NCBI RefSeq assembly: GCF_004137085.1
Contig: NZ_QYBC01000018.1
Span: 62,001-126,000 of the forward strand
From: Lichenibacterium ramalinae
GTDB taxonomy: Bacteria > Pseudomonadota > Alphaproteobacteria > Rhizobiales > Beijerinckiaceae
Length of the DNA: 64,000 bases
Direction of reading: 5' to 3'
Made by a program: the position numbers and the translations under genes. The stretch's first letter is position 1, and every line of letters begins with the position of its first letter. Below the pieces are notes generated by a model. It did no database searches. It saw only the letters and a list, made by a program, of their open reading frames with translations, and was not told where the DNA came from. Positions 42,601 to 50,210 of this stretch are shown one piece after another.

Positions 42601-45205
42601 GGCCGGCGCGGCGCATCGGCTGAAAGCCGAGGCTCCAGGGTCGGTTATGGGCGGCGTCGCCTTCTGCGTTCCCTGTCGCATCCTTGATGAACAGGAAGGG
42701 CCCGCGCAGGTCGAGCGGGTCGAGCGGCTGGCGGGTCACGTCGATGGCGTGGCTCCCCCGCGCCATGGCGGTGACGGCCGTGTAGCCGCGCCCGTCGGCG
42801 CCGATCTCGGTCGTCATGGCGCCGTTGGCGAGGCTGAACAGCTTCGGGCCGCCGATCAGGCGCGCCGGCGTGCCGGGGCGGAGCGGCGCACCGGAGGCGC
42901 GGGCCCCGTTCCAGCGGCGCGCGATGGCGCGGAAGGCGAGGCCGGCGCAGAACAGCGCCACGACATAGACGGCGACGATGCTCCACACCGCGCCGGCGAC
43001 CGGCGGATGCGTCCTGCCGATCGTCTCGGCCCCCGTCCAGGCGCGGTCCCAATCGGGCCCGTGCGGGATGTAGAAGGGGATCAGCAGCGGCGCCCAGGTG
43101 GCGAAGCGCCGGATGCCTTCCGGGATCACGCGGGTGCGGCCCGCATGGCCGGAGAAGCGCGCCGCCACCTCGTCGAGCCGGTCGCCGCCGATGAAGGTGA
43201 GGTTGACGAGGGTGGCGACGCGCAGGCCCATGTGGTCGAACCAGATGAGCACCCGCATCCAGTCGTAGGCCAGGAGGCCGGTGAAGACCGCGACGCTCCA
43301 GTCCTTGAAGCTGCCGGCCGGCAGGAACAGGTCCGCCACCGTGGCGGCGCCGGTGCGCACCGCGCCGTCCTGGTTGTACCAGGCGGGGTCGGGCGACTGG
43401 CGCAGGAAGGAGTTGATGACGGGCGCCATCCACAGGCCCCAGCGCAGCACCCGCACGGCCTGCTCGACCAGCCCCTCGAAGCCGCGGGCGCTGACGAGCT
43501 GCTTCAACGGCGCCAGCGAGCGCTGGAACACCGCCGCCAGCACGAAGAAGTTGATGGAGAACAGGGGCGCGGCGATGCCCCAGTTGATCACCCCCGACAG
43601 CGATTCGTTGAAGAACAGCCTGACGCCGTTGCCGCTCGGGCCGAGGTCGATGGTGCCGAACTTGTTGAACAGGGGATAGATCGGGAAGGGCTGGACGGGG
43701 CGTCCCGAGCGGGCGTAGCCGAGGTCGGCATAGGCCCAGAACTTGGTCGCCACCACCTCGACCTGCGCGGCGTCGAAGTACCAGGCGATGGCGCCGGCCA
43801 CGACGCCGCCCAGCATGGCGCCGAGCGCGTAGACCTGCCAGTTGGCCATGACGGTGCGGCGGCCGCGCGCCACGGCGAGGCCGTCGCAGGCGAGGTCGAC
43901 GCCCGCATAGGCGAGGGCGCCGAGCGCCAGGCCGGCCACGAAGCGGGCGATGCCGGCCCCCTCCGGCAGGCCGGTGGCGAAGGCGAGCGCGATGCCGAGC
44001 CCGACTAGCCCGCCCCGCAGGAACAGCCGCGGGCTGCGATAGGCGCGCCGCAGCCGGCCGAAGAACGGCGGCGTGCCGTCGGCGCTGGAGATGACGGTGA
44101 GGGCGAGCGGGAACAGCAGCGCTCCCCCGACGAGGCCGGGGCCGAAGGGGAAGGCCCGGGCCAGCCCCGGCAGGCCGGGCACCGACAGCACGGCCGCCCC
44201 CACCACCACGATGGCGATGAACACGGCGCCGTAGATCAGGCCCTTGGTGGCGCCGGAGCGCCATTGGCCGTAGGCGGTCGCATAGGTGGGCGGCACGCCG
44301 TTGAGCGCGTCGATGGCGAGGCCCGTGACGATGTAGACCACCGCCCAGAGGCCCGACTGCGCCAGCGCTGCCGCCCCGATGGCGACGAGGCCCTGCAGGG
44401 CGGGCGCGCCGCCCAGCATCACGGGAAGGTCGGCGAGGTGGGGCGCCATCACGGCATGCAGCGCGGCGCCGAGCAGCAGGGCGTGGAAGCGCCAGGACCG
44501 CGACGGCCGCCCCGAGACGAGGATGCGGAAGATGCCCAGCGCCGCCTCGCAGAAGGCGAAGAGCACGAGCCAGCGCCCGACCACGAGGTCGACGGGTTCG
44601 GGAACGGCGATGCCGAGCGTCCAGGCGGAGCCGAGGTCGTGCATCATGCCGCCGTTGCCGAGCGACAGGACGAGGTTGAACAGCAGCGGCAGCACCAGCA
44701 GGGCGACGCGCTCGCGCGTGGCCGGGTCGCGGCCCGATTGGACGACCAGCGCCATGCCGGCCGCGGCATAGATCAGCGCCGCCGTCGCCGACCCGACCGG
44801 CGTCAGCGCGAGCACGTCCGCCCAGCGGGTCGGCAATTGCCAGATCCGCATCGCCGGGTCGCGCGCCAGGGCGAAGAGGGCGAGCACGACGAGGTCGGCG
44901 GCGACCGCGACGGCGCGGTTGGGCAGGCCGGCGAGCGACCGCGCCAGTGCCAGGGCGCCGGCCCCGCACCCGGCCGCCAGCGGCACGGCGAGGGCGGCCG
45001 GCAGCGGCAGCAGCACGGCGGCCAGGGCGACGAGCAGCAGCGCCGCGCAGCCCGCCTTCTCGGCGGCGCGGGGCCGGCCGAGCGTCGGCGCCAGAACGGG
45101 CGCGGCCGGGGCCGGCACCGACATGGCCGGCGCGGCGGCCGTCGCCGCCATGGCCGCAGCGGCGGCCGTCGCCGCCATGGCCGCAGCGTCTGTTCTCGCG
45201 TCCAT
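39602..45205 (-). CDS. Giant polytopic membrane protein with GH94-type (glycosyltransferase-36) catalytic half
   Basis: 1867 residues from ATG 45205 (strong GGAGG site); ATG 45295 would add 30 Arg/Gly-rich residues. Residues about 60-830 hold many membrane helices (I estimate 14 or more). The second half is a GH94-like phosphorylase: a beta-sandwich (FSLANGAMTTEIGADGRGYT ... MSHETVFHAV), then a second one and an (alpha/alpha)6 barrel with RDQLQDVLPFLFFDPSL, GVQFPEGDVFKWWHL, IGTGDWNDGIDAAG and RENGGQYSHGASWAVDAW. The Asp of DWNDG matches the catalytic Asp of GH94. The C-terminal half resembles that of cyclic beta-1,2-glucan synthases, but no GT84 domain is apparent. It may phosphorolyse or trim envelope glucans. 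Confidence 0.8.
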   Translation of the reverse strand: MDARTDAAAMAATAAAAAMAATAAAPAMSVPAPAAPVLAPTLGRPRAAEKAGCAALLLVALAAVLLPLPAALAVPLAAGCGAGALALARSLAGLPNRAVAVAADLVVLALFALARDPAMRIWQLPTRWADVLALTPVGSATAALIYAAAGMALVVQSGRDPATRERVALLVLPLLFNLVLSLGNGGMMHDLGSAWTLGIAVPEPVDLVVGRWLVLFAFCEAALGIFRILVSGRPSRSWRFHALLLGAALHAVMAPHLADLPVMLGGAPALQGLVAIGAAALAQSGLWAVVYIVTGLAIDALNGVPPTYATAYGQWRSGATKGLIYGAVFIAIVVVGAAVLSVPGLPGLARAFPFGPGLVGGALLFPLALTVISSADGTPPFFGRLRRAYRSPRLFLRGGLVGLGIALAFATGLPEGAGIARFVAGLALGALAYAGVDLACDGLAVARGRRTVMANWQVYALGAMLGGVVAGAIAWYFDAAQVEVVATKFWAYADLGYARSGRPVQPFPIYPLFNKFGTIDLGPSGNGVRLFFNESLSGVINWGIAAPLFSINFFVLAAVFQRSLAPLKQLVSARGFEGLVEQAVRVLRWGLWMAPVINSFLRQSPDPAWYNQDGAVRTGAATVADLFLPAGSFKDWSVAVFTGLLAYDWMRVLIWFDHMGLRVATLVNLTFIGGDRLDEVAARFSGHAGRTRVIPEGIRRFATWAPLLIPFYIPHGPDWDRAWTGAETIGRTHPPVAGAVWSIVAVYVVALFCAGLAFRAIARRWNGARASGAPLRPGTPARLIGGPKLFSLANGAMTTEIGADGRGYTAVTAMARGSHAIDVTRQPLDPLDLRGPFLFIKDATGNAEGDAAHNRPWSLGFQPMRRAGPDYAVSQPDPATIAMRNSADGILAEARVTLADGEPLEWTRLVLTNTGTEPRRLELTSYRELAVHELGAYLRDPDFNALHVESWFVAALGAVLARNRLLRDPATHRMSHETVFHAVRADGDVRLLGYEDSRTRFIGPGGLRDPRGLAPDGRRDVDDEGSLYTFDPAASLTVAVDLPAKGRIEVVFVTGRARNEWEAALRIARAFERPALDAMAFRALLRRKRLIAPGPALPAETWPFRFEADTHLVLTPATPRPWAHVLANPMGFGTVVSNEGEIHTFKGNERQNAITPFRLESGATLQPGQMIAVVDLDSGEADAAGFVPFRRPDAVHTVEYRLGAATFTNRRGDLDLSLTVFVFPDAPADVRLLTIRNHGSAAKRYRVVPYLEIALDQSPGDSLGVIDAVRDEGTEALFFSNPQNDFQDGWAFAATSLTAAMTETVRTRFLGSPGRDLTDAVMVETGWPDSAQEDDGRRVAAFSGVVEVPAGGAVDVSVVLGQFATRREALTAASHLRDPAAARAALKATEAWWAERIGAIRVETDDPAFDRLVNHWLPYQSLASRLWGRTGPNQRGGAFGFRDQLQDVLPFLFFDPSLTRRQIVIHSGVQFPEGDVFKWWHLAADGRVGLGQRTRASDPHLWLPYVLVRYIEATGDWSVLDERQPYLDGAPVPDGAMDLLLAPRLSRETGDVYDHCVRAIRYTTDRMGAHGLPLIGTGDWNDGIDAAGPGGRGEGTWLACFLFDIVRRFAAVADRRDGRAAGDRYRAEADRLARAIDGVWTGDHYVFDFVDDGRPLDPPSIMAAAWPVLSGAAPLDKGRRALEHGLGALEKPDRILLVTPPFDEDSDPYPGRIADYPPGVRENGGQYSHGASWAVDAWVAIAGRAREAGDVDGARDAMARAMRCWRAISPLGKTEGEALGVYGLAPHQQPADIYDGESYGGRGGWSWYTGSAARMLSAAYAILGLRMENGHIHIPDDLHAARGDLRIKRIWVKGELREASDTVEEAV
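45132..45185 (-). repeat. 27-bp tandem repeat in the N-terminal coding region of the GH94-type protein
   Basis: Two perfect copies (45132-45158 and 45159-45185), each coding for nine residues of an Ala-Met-Ala-Ala-Thr type tract ahead of the first membrane helix. Length changes here would stay in frame. Confidence 0.8.
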
Positions 45206-45653
45206 CCACCCTCCAGAGGCGCGCATCCCAGCGCGCGTCGACCCGCCCCGCCAATGCCGCGGGGTCCGCCGTCGCCGGCCGATTCGGACCGCCATGCCGT
45301 CCTAAGGCCGAAGCGCCCGCGGCGCGAGGCGAAAGCGCTGCGGCCCGGTCGCGGGATCCGCCCGGGCCGGTCCCGGCCGAGGGAGGCGGGCGGGCGAAAG
45401 CCCCGCAGAGGCGGCCGATCCCGGGCGGCCCTGCCGCAGCCGCAGGGGTGGGATGCGTCCGGAGCGCGACATCCTGCCACGAATTCGTCTCGCCCTTGCC
45501 TTATCGAGAGGGCTCTCGGGGGAAGATCGGACACGGACCACCGTCCGTCGACTTCGCCTGCCCGAAGCGGCGGCTTGAGGCCGCCGGCCGCGGACCCACC
45601 GACGCTGCCGCGCCGGTCCGGGCGCCCGCGGCACGCAACCGAAGGTCCGATCC
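45206..45653. promoter_or_regulatory. 448-bp divergent spacer between the GH94-type gene and the MFS gene
   Basis: No convincing gene. Bases 45206-45295 could be a 5' extension of the GH94-type gene. A 14-bp dyad CGAGAG-GG-CTCTCG at 45505-45518 sits in the AT-richer part (45480-45530), the best place for a promoter or operator. The MFS start is preceded by AAGG. Confidence 0.4.
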
Positions 45654-46928
45654 ATGACGGCGCAGGCCGCAACCACAGCACCCGCCGCGACGCCCGCGAT
45701 GGGCTTCAAGCAGTTCGTCGCCCTCATCGCGGCCCTGATGGCGGTGAACGCCCTGGCCATCGACTCGATGCTGCCCGCCCTCCCCGCCATCGGGCGGAGC
45801 CTCGGCATCGAGGACGAGAACCAGCGGCAATGGATCGTTACCGCCTATCTCCTGGGCTTCGGCGCCGCCCAGATCGTCTATGGGCCGCTGGCGGACCGGT
45901 TCGGCCGCAAGCCCGTGCTGCTCGGCGGCATCGCCGCCTATGTGGCGTTCAGCGCGCTCGCCGCCTTCTCGACCTCCTTCGCCATGCTGCTCCTGGCCCG
46001 CGCCCTCATGGGCGTCGGCGCGGCGGCGACGCGGGTGCTGGCGGTGTCGGTGGTGCGCGACTGCTACAGCGGGCGCGACATGGCGCGCGTCATGTCGCTG
46101 GCCTTCATCGTGTTCCTGGCGGTTCCGATCCTGGCGCCCTCCATCGGCCAGATCATCATGCTGTTCGGGCCCTGGCGCTGGGTGTTCGGCGGGCTCGGCG
46201 TCTTCGGCGCCGCCGTGATGGCCTGGACGGCCCTGCGCCTGCCCGAAACCCTGCACCCGTCGGACCGGCTGCCCTTCTCGCCGGGCCGCGTCGCCGGCGC
46301 CTTCCGCATCGCCCTCACCAGCCGCATCGCCGTCGGATACATGCTGGCCATGACGCTGGTGCTGGGGGCCCTGTTCGGCTTCATCAACTCGGCCCAGCAG
46401 GTGTTCGCCGACACGCTGTCGGCGCCGAAGCTGTTCACCACGGTCTTCGCCTTCATCGCCGGCTTCATGGCGCTGTCGTCCTTCCTCAACGCCCGCATCG
46501 TCGGACGGCTCGGGCCGCGGCGCGTGTCGCACATGGCGCTCTGCGGCTTCATCGCGGTCTCGGCGATCCACGCGCTCGTGTCGGTGTCGGGCCACGAGAC
46601 GCTGGTGAGCTTCGCCGTGCTGCAGGCGGGCGTGATGTTCTGCTTCGGCCTCGTGGCGTCGAACTTCGGCTCGCTCGCCATGGAGCCCCTGGGCCATGTC
46701 GCCGGCACGGCCTCCTCGGTGCAGGGCTTCGTCACCACCTTCGGCGGGGCGCTGCTGGGCTTCTTCGTCGGCCAGCATTTCGACGGCACCACCGTGCCGC
46801 TGTCGATCGGCTTCGCCGGCTACGGCATCCTGGCCCTGGGCGTCGTGCTGGTGGCGGAGCGCGGCCGGCTGTTCGGCGGCTCGCAGGCGGCGGCCCCGGC
46901 CGGCGCCGTGGATGCCGCCCTGCACTGA
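45654..46928 (+). CDS. MFS drug-resistance transporter (Bcr/CflA-like, DHA1)
   Basis: 424 residues with 12 predicted membrane helices. Motif A between helices 2 and 3 reads YGPLADRFGRKPVLLGG, and helix 4 has RALMGVGAAATRVLAVSVVRD, both typical of Bcr/CflA multidrug exporters that use the proton gradient. N-terminal acidic ALAIDSMLPALP is also a family mark. It stands alone, with 448 bp upstream and 167 bp downstream. Likely exports amphiphilic compounds; the natural substrate is unknown. Confidence 0.88.
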   Translation: MTAQAATTAPAATPAMGFKQFVALIAALMAVNALAIDSMLPALPAIGRSLGIEDENQRQWIVTAYLLGFGAAQIVYGPLADRFGRKPVLLGGIAAYVAFSALAAFSTSFAMLLLARALMGVGAAATRVLAVSVVRDCYSGRDMARVMSLAFIVFLAVPILAPSIGQIIMLFGPWRWVFGGLGVFGAAVMAWTALRLPETLHPSDRLPFSPGRVAGAFRIALTSRIAVGYMLAMTLVLGALFGFINSAQQVFADTLSAPKLFTTVFAFIAGFMALSSFLNARIVGRLGPRRVSHMALCGFIAVSAIHALVSVSGHETLVSFAVLQAGVMFCFGLVASNFGSLAMEPLGHVAGTASSVQGFVTTFGGALLGFFVGQHFDGTTVPLSIGFAGYGILALGVVLVAERGRLFGGSQAAAPAGAVDAALH

Positions 46929-47095
46929 CGGCGGCATCATGGCGGCCATGCGGCGCCGGGCCTGCCGCCCGCGCCGCGTTTCGGCCATATGGGACCTATG
47001 GGAGGGGGCGCCGAGCGATCCGCGCCTCCGGCCCGCGGGAGCCCATGCCGAGGACGGCGAGGCGGCCCGCGGACGGCGGCTGAACGGTTGGTCCC

Positions 47096-47647
47096 ATGCC
47101 CGCGTCCGCGTCCCCCCTCGTCATGTCCGATCGGAGCGCCCTGTCCCGTTCCGGGCTGCTTTACCGCACCCGGCCCGTGCGCCGTTCGGACGAGGCGGCC
47201 CTGCGCGACATGTTCCTGCGGTGCTCGGCCGACGACCTGCGGCTGCGCTGTTTCGGCATCTCCAAGACCTTTCCGGGCGTGTTCGCGGCCCACCTGGCCC
47301 GGCTGTCCGGTCCCGATGAATTCGCCATCGTGGCGGTTCTGGAGAGTGGGGAGATCGGCGGGGTCGTGCATGCCGTCGGGGTGGGGAGCGCCGAGGCGGA
47401 TTACGACATCATGGTCCGCACCGACCTCAAGGGGCAGGGCATCGGGACGCGCCTGATGCGCGAGATGCTGACCGAAGCCGGGCGCTCGGGTTTCCAAGCC
47501 GTCCACGGCGACGTCATGCTGGGCAACCGCGCCATGCTGCTGCTCGCCGGCGACCTCGGCTTCCGCCGCGTCGCCACCGACGGCGGCGTCGTGCGGATCC
47601 GGGCGACGCCGCAGCGGCCCGGCCCGGCGGCCGCCGCCGCCGCCTGA
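47096..47647 (+). CDS. GNAT family N-acetyltransferase
   Basis: 183 residues. TRPVRRSDEAALRDMFLRCSADDLRLRCFG is the N-terminal part often seen in GNAT modules related to acetyl-CoA-synthetase-linked acetyltransferases. The acetyl-CoA loop is RTDLKGQGIGTRLMREML (Q/RxxGxG/A at about 116-121). No clear ribosome site precedes ATG 47096 or the in-frame ATG 47123. A poly-Ala tail ends the protein. The substrate (small molecule or protein lysine) is unknown. Confidence 0.82.
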   Translation: MPASASPLVMSDRSALSRSGLLYRTRPVRRSDEAALRDMFLRCSADDLRLRCFGISKTFPGVFAAHLARLSGPDEFAIVAVLESGEIGGVVHAVGVGSAEADYDIMVRTDLKGQGIGTRLMREMLTEAGRSGFQAVHGDVMLGNRAMLLLAGDLGFRRVATDGGVVRIRATPQRPGPAAAAAA

Positions 47648-47672
47648 ACGGCGCCAGTCCTTCCCCGGAGCG

Positions 47673-48596
47673 TCAGACCGTCGGGGCGGCGCCGCAGAGC
47701 CGGTCCGCCGCCGCGAGCGCGTCGCGGACCCGGCCACCGGCCGTGGCGCCGGGGAGGGCGGCGGCGTCGCGCGCCACGGCGACCAGCCGCTCGAGGGCGA
47801 TGCCGGTCTGCACGCCGCGGCGGGCGAACATCCAGGCGAGGTCCTCCGTCGCGACATTGCCGGTGGCGCCGGGCGCGAAGGGGCAGCCGCCGAGCCCCGC
47901 CACCGAGGCGTCGAAGACGCGGATGCCGCGCTCGAACGCGGCGTGGACGTTGGCGGTGCCGAGCCCGTAGGTGTCGTGGGCGTGGAAGGCGAAGCGCGTT
48001 CCGGGAAAGCGGGCCAGGGCGGCGGCCGACAGCGTCGCCACACCGTCGGGGTCGGCCCGGCCGGTCGTGTCGCAGAGGCAGACCTCGGCGCCGGGCAGCA
48101 CCGGCACCAGCCGGTCGAGCAGGGCGAGCGTGGCGGCGGGGTCGACCCGGCCCGCGAAGGGACAGTCGAAGGCGGTGGCGAGGTTCAGCCGCATCCGGGT
48201 CCCGGCCGGCAGCGCGGCGGCGAGGCGCCGGTAGTCCTCGGCCGACTCGTCCGGCGAGCGGCGCACGTTGGAGCGGTTGTGCGGCTCCGACACCGACAGC
48301 ACGTAGGCGAGGAAGCGCGCCCCGGCGGCGAGGGCCTCGCGCCCGCGGCGCTCGGTCGGCACCAGCACCTGCGCGACGAGGCCGGGCAGCCCCCCGCAGC
48401 GGCGCAGCACCTCCGGGGTGTCGCCGAGTTGCGGCAGGGCCGCGGCGCTGACGAAGGAGCCGATCTCGATCCGCGCCAGCCCGGCGGCATGCAGCCGCTC
48501 GACGAGGGCGATCTTGGTGGCGGTCGGCACGAAGGGGCCGATGCCCTGCAGCCCGTCGCGCGGGCCGACCTCGACGATCTCCACGGCCTGCCCCAT
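47673..48596 (-). CDS. Hydroxymethylglutaryl-CoA lyase-like enzyme
   Basis: 307 residues from ATG 48596, whose first base is the last base of the upstream stop (TGATG), with AAGGGG before it. HMGL/DRE-TIM fold: EVGPRDGLQG, RIEIGSFVSAAALPQ, CLCDTTGRADPDG, FHAHDTYGLGTANVHAAFE and the lyase signature SVAGLGGCPFAPGATGNVATED with the active-site Cys. It splits HMG-CoA, or a related 3-hydroxyacyl-CoA such as citramalyl-CoA, to acetyl-CoA plus a ketoacid. The preceding CoA-transferase probably makes its substrate. Confidence 0.88.
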   Translation of the reverse strand: MGQAVEIVEVGPRDGLQGIGPFVPTATKIALVERLHAAGLARIEIGSFVSAAALPQLGDTPEVLRRCGGLPGLVAQVLVPTERRGREALAAGARFLAYVLSVSEPHNRSNVRRSPDESAEDYRRLAAALPAGTRMRLNLATAFDCPFAGRVDPAATLALLDRLVPVLPGAEVCLCDTTGRADPDGVATLSAAALARFPGTRFAFHAHDTYGLGTANVHAAFERGIRVFDASVAGLGGCPFAPGATGNVATEDLAWMFARRGVQTGIALERLVAVARDAAALPGATAGGRVRDALAAADRLCGAAPTV

Positions 48597-49837
48597 CACA
48601 CCACCCCTTCCGCCCGCAGCGCCGCCACGGCAGCCTCCCCGAGGCCCAGTTCGCCCAGGACCTCGCCGGTATGCGCCCCCACGGCCGGGCCGGGCCAGCG
48701 GATGGCGCCCGGGTCGTCGGCGACGTGCGGCACGACGCCCGCCTGGAGCACGGGCCGGCCGAAGGCCGGGTCTTCCACTTCCCGCACCATGCCCCGGTGC
48801 CGGAACTGCGGGTCGGCCGCGACCGCGGCGGCCGAGGCGATCAGCGTCGCCGGGATGTCGGCGGCTTCGAGCCTCCGGTCGCAATCCGCGGCCGTCAGCG
48901 TGCCGGTCCAGGCGCCGATCAGCCGGTCGAGCTCCTCGACGTTGGCGAGCCGCGCGGGATTGTCGACGAAGCGCGGGTCGGCGGCGAGTTCGGGCCGCCC
49001 CATCAGGGCGGCGAGCCGGGCGAAGAGCGGCTGGGAGTTGGCCGCGAGGACGATCCACGTCCCGTCCGCGCAGGGATAGGCGCTGGTCGGGGCGGCGGTG
49101 GGGATGCGCGAGCCGGCGGGCTGGCGCACCGTGCCCAGCACCCCGTATTCGGGCAGCAGCCCTTCCATCATGGAGAGCACGGAATCGGTCAGGGCCACGT
49201 CGAGCGTGCGGCCCCGCCCGTCGCCGACCCGGGCGGCGTCGCGGCGCCACAGCGCCGCCATGATGCCGAAGGCGCCGTAGAGCCCGGCGAGGCTGTCGCC
49301 GATCGAGATGCCGATGCGAATCGGCGGCAGGTCGGTCGTGCCGGCCGGGTGGTTGCACAGGTGCCGCAGCCCGCCGAGGGCCTCGCCGATGACGCCGAAA
49401 GCGGCGCGGTCGCGGTAGGGCCCGTCCTGTCCGAACCCCGAGATATGCGCCACGACGAGGTCGGGCCGCCCGGCCCGCAGCGCGGCGTCGCCGAGGCCCA
49501 TCCTGTCGAGCTGGCCGGGGCGGAAGTTCTCGACCACGACGTCGGAGCGGGCCGCGAGGTCGCGCACGATGGCGGCGGCCTTGGGGTGCTTCAGGTTCAG
49601 CGTGATCGAGCGCTTGTTGCGCCCGTGCATGGACCACCAGGGCGCATGGCCGTCGACCAGCTGCCCCCACTGGCGCACCGGATCGCCGCCCGGCGGCTCC
49701 ACCTTCACGACATCCGCCCCGAGATCGGCGAGGAGCCGCGTGCAGAAGGGCGCCGCCACGAAGTGGCCGAGCTCGAGGACGCGGAGGCCCGCGAGGGGGC
49801 CGGCGGCTGGGGATGTCTGGCTGGCGATGTCGGACAT
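48596..49837 (-). CDS. Class III (CaiB/Frc-type) CoA-transferase
   Basis: 413 residues, ATG 49837 with GGAGGAG upstream. Motifs: LAGLRVLELGHFVAAPFC, LGADVVKVEPPGGDPVRQWG, NKRSITLNLKHP, DVVVENFRPGQLDRMGL and DVALTDSVLSMMEG, where the Asp is the acyl-carrying residue. It moves CoA between organic acids. Coupled to the HMG-CoA-lyase-like gene, it probably activates a dicarboxylic hydroxy acid for cleavage. The 373-bp AT-richer region upstream is shared with the chemoreceptor gene. Confidence 0.9.
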   Translation of the reverse strand: MSDIASQTSPAAGPLAGLRVLELGHFVAAPFCTRLLADLGADVVKVEPPGGDPVRQWGQLVDGHAPWWSMHGRNKRSITLNLKHPKAAAIVRDLAARSDVVVENFRPGQLDRMGLGDAALRAGRPDLVVAHISGFGQDGPYRDRAAFGVIGEALGGLRHLCNHPAGTTDLPPIRIGISIGDSLAGLYGAFGIMAALWRRDAARVGDGRGRTLDVALTDSVLSMMEGLLPEYGVLGTVRQPAGSRIPTAAPTSAYPCADGTWIVLAANSQPLFARLAALMGRPELAADPRFVDNPARLANVEELDRLIGAWTGTLTAADCDRRLEAADIPATLIASAAAVAADPQFRHRGMVREVEDPAFGRPVLQAGVVPHVADDPGAIRWPGPAVGAHTGEVLGELGLGEAAVAALRAEGVV

Positions 49838-50210
49838 GCGGCTCCTCCGTCCCGGCGCGAGCCCCGCGCTTTACGCCAGTTGCGGGCGTCGGCAAACCTC
49901 GCAAGCGGCCCAGAGGAGCCCGCCTCGTCCCCGCCGCGCTGCGACATCTCTGCCGATCCGCCGCGGGTGCTTTCCGGTTTAAGCCAAAAACATTCATATC
50001 GCGCCCGGCATTGCTCGAATTGCGCTCAATGGTTCCTGGTCTCGACCATGGGTGTCAACTATATCAAACGATGTTATCCGTTCTTTAATCCGTATGTCTC
50101 AAAAGGAGTGCAGTTGGATCGGCGGAGATGCAGTGACTAAACCTGAGGTTTGCGCTTTGCGCGGATCTGCCGAGTTTGTACAGACTGCAAATCCCTTGGA
50201 GACGTTACGT
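49838..50210. promoter_or_regulatory. AT-rich divergent spacer between the CoA-transferase and chemoreceptor genes
   Basis: 373 bp, markedly richer in A+T from about 49970 to 50210 than anything nearby. It likely holds promoters for both genes; no clear consensus was recognised. In-frame alternative chemoreceptor starts lie here (GTG 50133 after GGCGGAGA, ATG 50094, ATG 50052), so part may be translated. Confidence 0.4.

Noticed and set aside
39689-44008. Plus-strand open frame of about 1440 codons
   Set aside because: Antisense to the GH94-type protein; no motif or ribosome site supports it.
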